DNA of 64,000 nt, taken from Asparagopsis taxiformis (taxonomy: Eukaryota; Rhodophyta; Florideophyceae; Bonnemaisoniales; Bonnemaisoniaceae). Made by a program: the position numbers and the translations under genes. Of this stretch, positions 10,829 through 20,979 are shown one piece after another; position 1 is the stretch's first letter; each line of letters begins with the position of its first letter. The notes under the pieces were generated by a model. The model did not search any database. It was not told the origin of the DNA and saw only the letters and a program-made list of their open reading frames with translations. The stretch is from positions 38,563 through 102,562 of the forward strand of contig JALQPE010002790.1 of assembly GCA_030407315.1 (NCBI GenBank). Direction: 5' to 3'.

Positions 10829-10894
10829 GCAAACAAGCTAGCTTCAAGCTAGCTAGCTTGTTTGCGACCAAGCTAAATTTAGTAGCTTGGTCGC
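10829..10894. repeat. Two overlapping perfect inverted repeats
   Basis: The first runs 10829-10865, with arms GCAAACAAGCTAGCT around a short centre. The second runs 10864-10894: 12-bp arms beginning GCGACCAAGCTA around a 7-nt AATTTAG loop. They abut with a 2-bp overlap. No gene is nearby. Function is unknown; a small fold-back element or an RNA hairpin pair is possible. Confidence 0.8.
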
Positions 10895-11629
10895 CCACCA
10901 CCAACAGCAATGCCGTATGATCACATCAGTTGCCTGTTTTGTGTGAGCCCATAAACCATCTTGTTGTTGTACGTACCTGCCCTAGCACTATAGAAAGGAT
11001 CCATCCATCGCGCGTCCTTGTATGCAATTCCTTCCTTCTTCAGCCAACTCCCGTTAACGTTCATGATCCACCATGTTCCAGCAACATGTGCACGCGCAAT
11101 AGCAAAATCACCCCCGCCGATCATCATGCTCTCCTCTGTGTTACACACATCACTCACCTCCGTAACATACCTGTTGACACCGTTCAGTGAACACCAAGCA
11201 GTGATGCAGAATGTCTGTACAAATCTAACAAATTATGCCTCCTACTCTGCTGCTCGGTTGCGTCTTTACCAGTGCCTGTCTCTGGAGAGTAGTTATTCAT
11301 TCATTCAATCAAACAGCTTTGTCAATGTGCTCGCAATACCCGTAAATGATTCTTTACCCACATTTGAATTAATTTAGTAACAGTTGCATGGGTTGTGTCG
11401 CCGAGCTGTGTATATGTGTAAGATCCTCCTCGCACCATCCATCCATCCATCCAAAATGTATCACGACAACAACGAAAATTGTTACTCGATCGATCAACAA
11501 TCCAGCCAGCAAGTACGATGACAGTCAAAATTGGGAGATATCAGCCTGATTTCAACTCGCCACAACACAACAAAACACACCACAGCCTACCCTACCCTAC
11601 CCTACCTGACCCGACCCCACCCAAACACG

Positions 11630-12021
11630 AAAAAATTTTGAGCGGATGAACCTGCCGCGCTTCGATCCCAGTTCCTCTCGCACATCCCGATGTGAGCCCG
11701 ACGGCCCCCATCCCCCAGCTGCAGGGGACCAATCTCCTCGCCTTCAATCTCTCCTATCCTTCAATCGTCCCCTTCGGTGCCGGTCAGTGCCCCCGGCACG
11801 GGGCAATTCCCCGCTCTTCTCCATGTATCATTCATTCTTCTTAGGCTCGATAGAAGCCGGTCTTGTCCCTGTGTCCAAATGCCCATCCATTGCCGATATG
11901 TTCCGCCCCGCTGTCTGTGTCGCCTCGATGTGCCTGCCCCGGTTGCCATGTGTGCTCCCCCGCAGCTGGTCCATGACGTACGAGCGCCACTGTACCGAAT
12001 GAGCTACAGGCCCATCCGCTC
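11630..12021 (-). ncRNA. tRNA-like Pol III element, copy 2 (long insert in the anticodon loop)
   Basis: On the minus strand the body runs 12013 to 11647. Acceptor GGGCCTG pairs with CAGGTTC (five Watson-Crick and two G-U pairs), and the anticodon stem CTCGT pairs with GCGAG. The variable loop AGGAA is normal in length and the T loop is ATCGAAG. TAGCTCATTCGG resembles an A box and GATCGAAGC fits the B-box consensus. A nine-base leader GAGCGGATG is complementary to the trailer CATCCGCTC. Six Ts (11630-11635) follow as a Pol III terminator. About 300 nt interrupt the anticodon loop. D and T stems are partly mismatched, so this copy is less perfect than the one at 20980. It could be an intron-bearing tRNA gene, a tRNA-derived SINE, or a novel structured RNA. 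Confidence 0.6.
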
Positions 12022-13368
12022 GCTTGGTCGGTGCGGCGAGTGGTGGCATATTTCTACGTGAGCTGCGCTACGCAATGCAACGCAACGCAACGCAACGCAG
12101 AACATCATAGCTCAGCACAGCACAGCACATGTGCTCCAACACGCCAGGCGGTGGACAGTGGTTACTGACCGCACCAAATGCCGGGGGCATTATGCAGCAG
12201 CATAATGGGATTTGGTGCAGACAGGCAGTCCAGTATAGTTAAGGGTAGTGAAACATGGCAAATGATCGCTATGATGAGAGAACAGAATGAGAATGGGCTT
12301 GACGCGGGGGGCGGCGGCGAGTGTGAGTCACGGTTTGTGACGGTGGGTGGCGGTGTCGCTGTGGATGTGCGCGCTGGCTGGCTGGCTGTCTGACTGACCC
12401 AACAATCAATCAACCAATTTGATGCTGCCGTAACTCGTTCGTTTATTTCCTTCCCTTCTCAACCATATGATACTTGCTCCTATTTATCTTCGGGCGCCTG
12501 GCTTCCGCCGCCGCCGTCCCTCTCTTGGCAGTTTGTCATACAATCATCATCTGCTGTCCATCAGCACAGCAAGCGTAGTGGTAGCAGAATTTAACACTAC
12601 AGATCTGATTTGGAACGTTTCGAGACATGGAAACAAACATACGTGTGAACACGGGGCGCCGCACTGGAGGTGAATCACCTCCTCGGGTGATATCCGTCGC
12701 TCGACGTGGGCCACCATCAACGTATCACTGGCATTGGCGCGACACCATTCATATTCCATGTCCTCGCTGTGGTCGACACAATGTGAACTAAATTAAATTT
12801 AGTTTCGGTGTGTACATTTCAGTGCGTGTCGTGGGTTCGTAGTAGTGAATTGCTAAGATTGAACTGTATGTAGATATGTATGTTTGTATGGCAACCAAAG
12901 TAGTGGTGGAGGAAGTGTGTTTCCGAGGAGGGGGGATGCGGATGTACCTGCTAGACACTAACCAACCAACCAAATGTCCGTATGGTACGTTTCGAGCTGC
13001 ATCTTTGGAGCAACAGCTACAGCTGCAAACTATCAAATCTATCTATCTATATCTGTATCGTCGGTCCGTCTCATCATTTGGAAACGATTTGTTCCACTTT
13101 CAATCAGCCAAGAATGAATTACTGTATCAATTTTTCGTCTACCCGTGCCCATACGTCCGCCCGCCCACCCACCGACGGGGCACAACAACTTGTATCCGTC
13201 CTACACAAATCGTAAAACACAACACAATCACATCAACACACACCCCTCCATTGCATTATCGCTCCGAATGTGTCACCGACCAGCGCCGCCGCCGAAAATC
13301 CAAATTTCGCTGCGGAGCTCGCTGTCCGAGAATCAGCGACCGCCCGCCCCGCCCCGCCCCGGGCCGTG

Positions 13369-13420
13369 GACACGGCGCACACATCGACGTTTCATCGCTT
13401 CTCCTACACCGCACCACACC
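13369..13420 (+). repeat. Dispersed 50-bp repeat, copy 1
   Basis: A segment including CATCGACGTTTCATCGCTTC recurs in inverse orientation at 19416-19460 with a few mismatches. No coding function is seen. Confidence 0.7.
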
Positions 13421-13819
13421 ACGCCCAACCAACGTATCTTTCATACGTGTACCATACACCACACGTGGCATCACACGTGTACAATAATCCAACCACGGCG
13501 CTTGCAACCTACACGTGCCGCTATACACACATACCTACGTTATTCGAAATATCCTTCCCACTCATAGACAGACACCTGCTGCGGCTGACGACTTCCCAGC
13601 TCACAATCCAACGGTTCTTCCATACCCGCACATACCCACCCGTCTATACCGACACCCGTAAATTGATATTGGTATTCAAGCGGACAAAGTGAATTGAAAC
13701 CGAAATCAGATTCAACCGTTCAAATACAATGCAACACAATACAATACATCAGGCTTCAAGGCCCCCCCGAACCAATCGATAGATAGATAGTGTGCAATAA
13801 ATGGCAACACATGGCGCGC

Positions 13820-14062
13820 TCGCTTGTATCTTCGACAAGACAAACGCCGTGTGCCAGTGATCTGCTTGGTAATGAAGCATGGGATGGAGCACAAGTTTTC
13901 ACATACGTTCACCGTCGCCCACGCCGCATGATGCGTTTTGATCGCATCCGACTTAGCTAGCTTCGTCAAAAATTTTACGCGCCAAAGTCTTGCCGTGCCT
14001 CAGCTATCGTTCTGAAGTTAAAATATCTTCTGCGCGTCTTGAAATTCTATTTTATTGGCTGA
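13820..14062 (+). repeat. Dispersed repeat R1, short copy
   Basis: About 240 bp running from CTTGTATCTTCGACAA to the stretch CTCAGCTATCGTTCTGAAGT and slightly beyond. It recurs in the same orientation at 20297-20671. The copies differ by scattered substitutions and by extra DNA in the second. This one lies directly downstream of the syntaxin gene. Confidence 0.8.
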
Positions 14063-14224
14063 ATGTCGTTTGCGAAATGTTATGGATTTGTTGTTCACCT
14101 TGTCTCCCGCTTTACAAAGTCGACGACGGTCCACTCTCTTAAATATTATCTTGAGGTGTAAATACTGTGAGGACTACGTTTTGTGTTTGGCATCCTGACA
14201 CGAAACATATCTTTTCCGCCCGGC

Positions 14225-15721
14225 TCATGGACGCAATGCCAACTTGCTGCTGACCGTATGGCTTCTCGCGCAATATCTTCCGCATTGCGATTGTCCTGTC
14301 CGAAGCGCATCGGCCAATGCCACTACGCGGTTTCTTGTGATGGCGATTGCGGTTTGGAAAGACAAACCGATGTCTTTCCAAACCGCAATCGCCATCACAA
14401 GTAGCACAAAGACTATGACGAAAAAGATATAGATCTTCATCTTCGTCGCAGACTTTTCATACACCCTCGCGCTATCCACCTCTTCAGACCTCTGCAGCTC
14501 GCGCTTAGTTTCTTGCTCATCTTTGATCAAAACTTTGAGCGCTGTTAATTCCCCACTCATCGCTGTCTTGTGAGCCATTTGCAACTCACCAACCCCACCT
14601 TCATAATACACCACTGCAGAACTGGTTTGGTTTCCGCCGGTGATTGTCGCAATTGTCTCCTGTGTACTCGGAAACCATATTGGAATATACTTGATTAGAA
14701 CTGGAATCAAGATTGCGAGCATCACAGCAACGATGAGGACCCCAATGCAAATCTTCTTCTTTGAAGCTGACTTTTGGTGCCCTCTCGCAGTAACCAGTTC
14801 CTCGAGCCCCTCCTTAGTTTTGCCCTTCGTCTCCCCAATGTTGTGCTCGATGCTGTTCAACAGCTCACCCTGCGCATGCACAAGAAGTTGCATGTCTGAG
14901 AACAATTGATGCAATTGGATTATGCTTTGCTCCAATTTTTTGATGTCATTGTTCCTCGACTTCAAATCCGCAAGTCCATTCCTCAGCCTCACCTGCTCCT
15001 CAGGAGGCAACTGCATCAGCACGGGCGAGTGTTCGACAACAGAATCAGTTGCGCCCTGCCGAAGAGCTTCTTGAATATCGTGCTCTTCAGCATCGGGGTT
15101 GATGATACGCAACTGTCTCTCCAGCGCACATCGCACATTGTCACGATGCTTTTCCTGTGTTTCTTCAAACACTTGCATCGTTTCCATGAACCTTCGAGTC
15201 ATGGCCTGATGCGTGTTGATCCTGACACGCAACTGCCCGGTGCTATTCGGGTTTTCTTCAGCGAAAAGTTTGTTTTCTCCTGCGATTCTCTGAAGGCGCT
15301 TTCGGATTGCATCCGAGGTTTTCTCAGTGCTACTGATTATCCTCGATATGTCGTTGGCAGCCTCAGTCTTCTCAAGTGATTTCACGTGAGGCCCGAGCGA
15401 AACCTTGTACTTGGTTTCAATAGATCCAATGTTTTCATGGATCTTGTCGATGGCTTGCGAAATGGCATCAGCTTCCTTTTCAAACTTCTTCAGCTCCTCT
15501 CGTTCCTGCACAGTTAAGCCGTCATCGATCTCATCACTGTCATTGATATCGATATCGTAGAGCTCGCCATTCTGTGTCACAAATTAGTTGCGAGAAACAA
15601 TAGAGTTAGTTCTTTAGAGTTTTTTTTCTGTGTACCTATGTCGGCATTTGTTTCTTGCGAAACTTACCATTGTGTCCATGACATCGGTCCCGGCAGTTAG
15701 TTCAGCAAATCGATCCGTCAT
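14225..15721 (-). CDS. Syntaxin (Qa-SNARE), two exons, with an added C-terminal membrane segment
   Basis: Exon 1 is 15721-15668 (MTDRFAELTAGTDVMDTM). The intron is 15667-15572 (GTAAGT...GACACAG, ACTAAC branch-like site). Exon 2 is 15571-14225. The protein has a Habc region, the LRVRINTHQAMTRRFMETM segment, and a SNARE helix near DIKKLEQSIIQLHQLFSDM with SIEHN after it. A first TM follows (ICIGVLIVAVMLAILIPVL). Normal syntaxins end here. This one continues about 130 residues, with a glycosylation-type NQTS and a second TM (IYIFFVIVFVLLVMAIAVW). Part of the tail is encoded by a fold-back inverted duplication (14334-14401), so the native stop may have been lost. Role: target-membrane SNARE of vesicle fusion, most like plasma-membrane syntaxin 1. 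Confidence 0.85.
14334..14401. repeat. 30-bp perfect inverted repeat with 8-nt spacer inside the syntaxin gene
   Basis: Arms 14334-14363 and 14372-14401 are exact reverse complements, beginning CTTGTGATGGCGATTGCGGT. The first arm, in minus-strand reading, follows the end of the second TM segment, so the C-terminal tail is encoded by an inverted copy of preceding coding sequence. This is the mark of a template-switch or fold-back duplication. Confidence 0.95.
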
Positions 15722-16277
15722 TTTGAGATTTCTTAGTGTGTGATGCACTAGTAATTTCAAGCGTGTATGTTCGATAAAACGTTGAGCAACGAGAGCGATT
15801 GAGCCAAAGACTCGGAGAAGATTGACAAGGCGTAGTTGATAGAACGTGAGCAAAGGCAGTCGTTCAAGTGTCTCGGGAACAAGCAAGAGGTTTGCAGAAG
15901 ATGTTGAGTTGCTCAATAAGTTGGCTGAAGAAAGATAATGGGCAGGCTGGAGCAGTTGTATTTATATATCTACATCGGTGCGAATGTTCCCCTACAGGAA
16001 AGGATTCGCGAAAAATGTATATTGACGGATTACATGTACGAGTGATACCAATAAAGAAGTTCAACCAACGTGGAACGCCATATTTGCTCGACTGGAGAGT
16101 GAATCGATGACTTTTCATGGATCAAGCGGCTCGTAAATTGCATTTCTAGTCAACTCCAAACTAAAATATTGCGACCACAGCAACTGACAGTTAATATCAT
16201 AGCAACAGCGATCTCATCTTTCACGTACGCGTACCATTGCATATTCTGACCATAGGTAGGGCATAGCGGCAGCAATT
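15722..16277. promoter_or_regulatory. Upstream region of the syntaxin gene
   Basis: About 550 bp between the syntaxin start and the 3' end of the WD40 remnant. An 80-codon plus-strand ORF (15868-16110) is open but unrecognised. No promoter motif is confidently placed. Confidence 0.35.
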
Positions 16278-16715
16278 TTATATTTGTGGCTGGCTGTCAA
16301 TGTGCCAACGACGAACCGTGCCGTCGTCACCACCGGTGAAGATGTGTGTATTACTAAACCATACAACCGAGCGAATTGGGCCGTAATGCCTCTCGAGTCC
16401 TTCACGCTTCTTCAAAGAACCATCTGGGCTGCACTGCCACAGTAGTGCATCACCTTTTTCCGGGACGGTGACAAGAAAGACTGCATTTTGTTCTTCAAGT
16501 TGGTTCACTATTCCCAATTTTTGGCCATGATAGCAAACTAAATTAATAGGGGTTTTGCATGCGTCCAATATGATATGTTTACGCGAAAGAACTCGTTTGT
16601 CCTGATCCTTGTTCGATGCAACAGTGTGCAAGTCTTCGCTGCAGGCGATGGATGTAACGCTGGCGAGTCCGGAATCAATTTCTTTCAGAGGACAAGGATC
16701 TGACTTTTTGCAGCC
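16278..16715 (-). pseudogene. C-terminal WD40 repeat fragment
   Basis: The frame is open from just after a TAG at 16718-16716 down to the stop at 16278. Two to three blades are visible: SVTSIACSEDLHTVAS, NAVFLVTVPEKGDALLWQC, and IRSVVWFSNTHIFTGGDDGT followed by VRRWH. The last is a textbook WD40 strand set. A normal WD40 protein needs about seven blades, and no N-terminal part lies upstream because that DNA encodes the endonuclease III gene, whose tail overlaps this frame by about 30 nt. A remnant is the simplest reading. An upstream exon spliced in at the TTGACTCTAG acceptor-like site is an alternative. Confidence 0.55.
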
Positions 16716-17512
16716 CTAGAGTCAACAGTAGCAGCTTGTCGAATAGAGTATGGATGTTTAGAAGTTGGTGGTGCTAAAAATTTGAGCGGATGGGCAGTAT
16801 TCGAATTCCTAGCCTCTTCAGTGGTAGCAAATGAACAAATAGGGCAGGCATCTATATCATGTTTGCGAGCTGGGCAATGCTGCCTTCCGAAGAGGATGAG
16901 ACGTGTGTGCAGGTCGGTCCATGAGCTCTCGTCTGGGAACCATATCTTCATGATGGCTTCTGTTTTTTTCTACAGATTTAGCGTCACCACATCCCCATCG
17001 ACATGCCAATCTGTGAACATGAGTATCCACAGGAAATGCGGGTTACCAAATGCTTGGATCATTACCACACTGGCTGTTTTGTGACCAACTCCCGGCAATT
17101 GTTCCAAACCCTGGAATGTGTCGGGCACTTGGCCGTTGAAATGGTCGCAGAGCATCTGAGATAATTTAACGATGTTCTTTGCCTTTTGCTTGCTGAGACC
17201 CACAGTCTTGATAATTTGTTGGATTTTCTCAGCACCCAGATCTATCATTTGGTCCGGTGTGGGTGCGAGGCGGAACGATTCGGGCGTGACCTCATTCACT
17301 TTGACGTCCATGGACTGAGCTGACAGAAGGACACCTACAAGAAGACTGAAAGGATCGGAATAATCGAGGAAACTTTTCGGAGCGACTGGATAGATTTCTT
17401 CCAGTTTTTGTTGTATAATGTTTGCCTTGGTAAGCATTGCACGCCTGGTCTGGTCTGACATTTGAATAGCATCCTGAGCGGACGACTTCTGGGAAGTACT
17501 TTTGCGCCTCAT
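16685..17512 (-). pseudogene. NTH: Endonuclease III (HhH-GPD DNA glycosylase/AP lyase) with two compensating frameshifts
   Basis: The start ATG is at 17512. The N-terminal part is a clear Nth homologue: FSLLVGVLLSAQSMDVKVNE, the helix-hairpin-helix LPGVGHKTASVVM with the catalytic Lys, and AFGNPHF. After that the homology moves to another frame (VDTHVHRLACRWG, carrying the catalytic Asp) and then returns at an A7 run to the first frame (MKIWFPDESS, LHTRLILFGRQHCPA). In the original frame a TAG lies between. So about 70 nt are out of frame, flanked by a one-base loss near 17034 and a one-base gain at the A7 run (16962-16968). Only three Cys of the iron-sulfur loop are seen (CPARKHDIDACPIC). 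Nth removes oxidised pyrimidines. Either sequence error or decay would explain the breaks. Confidence 0.8.
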
Positions 17513-17998
17513 GATGCGGGTTATTGGTGGCGATCTTGTGTTTCGCAGAGCTGGGTTGAGAGGAGACAGTGAGGCGGATGGAGAGAGAAATCGCTGTTTG
17601 GAAGAGAACCAGTGTTTGTTTCATCTACAAGGAATGGAATGGGCTGGACTGAAAGTGATTATGACCGATGGATCGGTGGTAGGCAGAGTGTTCTTTACCG
17701 CTCTGGTGTCGTATTCACCTAAGCTGAGATCAAATCTGTGTATCCTTTCAATGATATGTTGGTCTCTAACTTTTGTGAATCGATACAATCTACTTGACAG
17801 ACGGACGGACGGAATGACTAACCGACCGACTGACTGACAGATACCTCCTCGCCATGTGCATTCTCGCTAAACTACTCCCTTCCCTTTTTTATATCCCATC
17901 TATCATCAAAGCTCATGTTCCAATTTCTTTATCACCACCTCTTCTCCTACTCGCGCTCACGTTATCCTCGTTACAATAATTACGCTATTTCTCGCACC

Positions 17999-19156
17999 AT
18001 GGAGAATCCCAACGAGAGCGCGACCACTCTAGCACGCGTTGGTTCTGGTGAACGCCCCGCCGAGCACATCATCGAGTTCCACGCCAAAACCGATGATCTA
18101 CAGCACCATGCCAATGATGCACAGCTCCCGCATCCGGCATTGCTGCTGGCGGATACTGATGGAAACCTCCGGGTTTCTGAGGATGCAAACGTAACCGCTC
18201 CTCGTTCGGTAAAGGCTCCCCAATCTCAAGCTATTCATGATGGGTCGCAGCCACCGATCTGCAACGAAACGGGTTACGTCAACGCCCAATTCTGCAGTCC
18301 CGCCATTTCTGCTGTTCGCCCTCTCGCTCCCGTGCCCCCGCATCCGTCCGCCTCCCTCCATGCCCCCGACCGCGACCGCCCAGGCGCCGCAGAATCCCGT
18401 TCCCTCCAGCCCCCGCCTTCCCACCCTCTTCACTCTCAAACACAGCACCAGGCGCACCAGGCAGGGAGAGCCAAGAAACCTTGCAAGCCGAGGACGTACT
18501 CCGACGCTCTCCCCAGCCATTTCTGCCACATCTGCTCCCGCAAAGCGACCACCTCCTCTCCACACGTCGTCTGCGGAAATGTGCAGAGAGGCGCTTGCAG
18601 GAAGGTCATCTGCAGAATATGCTTCCGCAGGTACAGATGGAGCCTCGAGGATGCGCAAAATGCCGCCCCAGGTACATGGCTCTGTACCCACTGCCGCGGT
18701 GACTGCCCGGTCCGCTCACAATGTGTCAACTACAACAAGACATCGGACCGGCGCCGGCTCAACCTCGTCAAACCGCGCAAGCGCAACAACCCCGATGCGA
18801 CGCACTGCCGGGTGGAGGTTGAGCCGGCGAAAAAGCACAAATCAGCACCCGTGGCATCCGACGTACCACCACTGTCTGCGCCTGTGCCAGCGCCTGCGGC
18901 TGTGGCTGTATTGCCAGGTAAGGCGGCGGCGAAGAATAAAAGAGCCTTCGGATCAAGCGGCGGCTATGGCCCGTATTGCAGCTGCAATACAGAGCTTGGA
19001 GCTGCGCTCGCTGAACTGGTGGCCTATCAACCTTGTACACCAATGTCACTACGCACACACAACTCACTAGAGACAGACTGTGAGAAGACTAGGCCGCCGT
19101 CCACCGTAAGCAGAAGGAACGATAAAAAGCGAGCGAGTCCAGTGATGTCACGATAG
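17999..19156 (+). CDS. CDCA7-type 4CXXC_R1 zinc-finger protein
   Basis: 385 residues from ATG 17999, which has a strong ACCATGG context; an in-frame ATG at 17915 would add 28 residues. A disordered Pro/Ala/His-rich N-terminal half precedes a cysteine-rich domain at about residues 176-242: CHIC, C near 192, C near 200, CRIC, RYRW, then WLCTHC and RGDCPVRSQC. That spacing matches the zf-4CXXC_R1 domain of CDCA7. The basic C-terminal half contains KPRKR and PAKKHK, likely nuclear localisation signals. In animals and plants CDCA7 works with HELLS/DDM1 in heterochromatic DNA methylation. That role here is inference from the family. Confidence 0.8.
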   Translation: MENPNESATTLARVGSGERPAEHIIEFHAKTDDLQHHANDAQLPHPALLLADTDGNLRVSEDANVTAPRSVKAPQSQAIHDGSQPPICNETGYVNAQFCSPAISAVRPLAPVPPHPSASLHAPDRDRPGAAESRSLQPPPSHPLHSQTQHQAHQAGRAKKPCKPRTYSDALPSHFCHICSRKATTSSPHVVCGNVQRGACRKVICRICFRRYRWSLEDAQNAAPGTWLCTHCRGDCPVRSQCVNYNKTSDRRRLNLVKPRKRNNPDATHCRVEVEPAKKHKSAPVASDVPPLSAPVPAPAAVAVLPGKAAAKNKRAFGSSGGYGPYCSCNTELGAALAELVAYQPCTPMSLRTHNSLETDCEKTRPPSTVSRRNDKKRASPVMSR

Positions 19157-19158
19157 AG

Positions 19159-19164
19159 AATAAA
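19159..19164 (+). terminator. Poly(A) signal AATAAA of the CDCA7-type gene
   Basis: AATAAA starts within a few bases of the stop codon. This is close but usable in compact genomes. No stronger signal is seen nearby. Confidence 0.35.
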
Positions 19165-20296
19165 GAAGCACGGCAGTCACAACCAACACCGGTTGCAGCA
19201 CCAGTCCAGCTCCAGTTGTAGTTGCAGTTTCAATTGCAGCAATCACTGGTCCAGTAGATCTTCATCTAAATTTAGTATTGTATCCTCAGTACTTTCGCAA
19301 AGACTGCTAGTGTTGACTAAACGCAGCGTTCATCTCCAAACTGAACATGCCGATTACTGAAAGATTCTTGCTTTGTCAGAATACTGATTCACACATTTTT
19401 AGAGGACAATCTAGACGTGGTGTGGGAGAAGCGATGAAACGTCGATGTGTGCACCGTGTCAACGGCTCGGAGGCAGTCATAATTTCTGAATAATAGGTTT
19501 TCAAGGCACGCAGAAAGTATTTTAACTTCGAAACGTCAGCTAAGAAACGAATTTTTTGGCTGGTGCAGTAGTGTTCCTGTACAGTATGTGCCACCGGAAC
19601 CGCTCAGATAGGAAGAGACTGATCTATGCCGGCGCGAGTCTACCGCGGGCACCAAGCTCCGCCGGCGGGAAGCCTCATCAGGTCGAGGTTGCCATTCCAG
19701 ACCTCCCCAGCAGCGCAGCACAGTCCGCATCGTCCACACGTAACAATCTTTTGACACCCTCCCTCCATCCCTAGCTTACCTTTTCACATAGTTTGGCTAC
19801 CCTGGGGCACCCATCATATGCAATGGTCAAAGCGATGCTGAAAGAGCCGCAAGCCCCTGGGTTAGCCAAGTTATTACTGGCAAAACCTGCATTAAACATG
19901 CGTTCTTATAGGCACTACTATTGTGATTCCGGTACCCGAAGTTCTGGGTCGACTAGCGGAAAGTGGGGAGGATGTTAATGGAGGGTTAACATATCACACA
20001 CTACTGCCTTGGCACCAGAACTGGATATTGATATCATAGGTCATAAGGGACAAGATGAGAAGAACGCAGGTTTTACTGCAGAGTGGCTAAAAATCATTCA
20101 GGCTCAACCCGGGGGTAGGAGTACTGTAGTCCTTCAGTTAAATTAACCTGCCAAATGTGTGTAGCGAGAGACCCCTGGGTTGGCCTGGAAAGGAAAGAGA
20201 AACATGCTACCAGGGCTATGGGAGGGTGGGACTGAAAAAAACAAACCGGGTTGCAGAACAATACCTGAGGAGCAATTTGGACGCAGTTGCGTTCTT
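19165..20296. other. Gene-free stretch with repeat fragments
   Basis: No supported ORF. It holds the inverted copy of the 50-bp dispersed repeat (19416-19460). The rest looks like old unrecognised sequence. Confidence 0.45.
19416..19460 (-). repeat. Dispersed 50-bp repeat, copy 2 (inverted)
   Basis: Reverse complement of 13369-13420 with few mismatches; the core GAAGCGATGAAACGTCGATG is identical. The spacing of about 6 kb and inverse orientation suggest an old transposed fragment. Confidence 0.7.
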
Positions 20297-20671
20297 GCAT
20301 CGCGCTTGTATCTTCGACAAAACAAACCCATGCCAGTGATCTGCAGGGTAATGACGCATGGGATGACGCACACGTTTTCACATACGTTCACCGTCACCCC
20401 CGCCGCATGATGCGTTTTGTGTCAGAGCAGTAAAACCATTAGCCCACATGTCCGGTGTGACCTATGTGGTTACTGCAGTAATCTGATTATATCCTAACAT
20501 TTTGATTGCATCTGACTTGGATAGTTTCGTTCTAATTTAATAATCTTGGCTGCATACTGTATCGGAAAACGTATGCAATGTCGAGATTTTGACGCGCGAA
20601 AATCGAGCCGTGCCTCAGCTATCGTTCTGAAGTATAAATATCTTCGTGCCTTGAAATCTTATTTTATCTGA
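20297..20671 (+). repeat. Dispersed repeat R1, long copy
   Basis: Matches 13820-14062 over the CACGTTTTCACATACGTTCA region and the CAGCTATCGTTCTGAAGTA region. About 90 bp at roughly 20421-20505 and further bases before 20600 are extra. The extra part has weakly complementary ends (GCAGTAAAACC and GGTTACTGC), so it may be a tiny insertion. Confidence 0.8.
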
Positions 20672-20979
20672 GGGAAATTTCCGAAATTAAATTTTCTGAA
20701 AGCCACACTGTGACCCGTTCAGAGTGACAAATGATGTGTAGGGCGGATATAAGTTGTTGTCGATCGCCGGTGGGCAGAAGGGCGACCCATCGCGACTGCA
20801 TTGGATGGCAGAGGAATATCATCAACCAGCGCACCGAACTGGAAATATTCTTACAGTTGTTTCTTCGGATATACAGGACCGGACCTGTCCACCCGGTCCC
20901 TTGCCGCCCCCTGGACACAATTTTTTCGCAGCACATGCTACACGTACAAGTACGCCGAAATCGGCCGCGCCCGCCAAGC

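Larger units (their letters stand above)
9601..13819. other. 4.2-kb region without a supported gene
   Basis: ORFs here are short, low-complexity and lack recognisable homology. The stretch contains the OSCA upstream region, a pair of hairpins (10829-10894), a CCTAC microrepeat (about 11586-11605), one tRNA-like element (11630-12021), an AACGC microrepeat (about 12070-12100), and a 50-bp segment recurring inverted at 19416-19460. Confidence 0.5.

Noticed and set aside
12876..13692. ORFs of 140-203 codons in the region before the syntaxin gene
   Set aside because: Low-complexity Pro/Thr/Tyr/His-rich sequence in several frames at once; no domain and no codon-like signal.
15868..16110. 80-codon ORF with AGAVVFIY, faintly like AGAVVFLY at 19556
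   Set aside because: The similarity covers only a few residues in otherwise unrelated ORFs, with no supporting DNA-level repeat.
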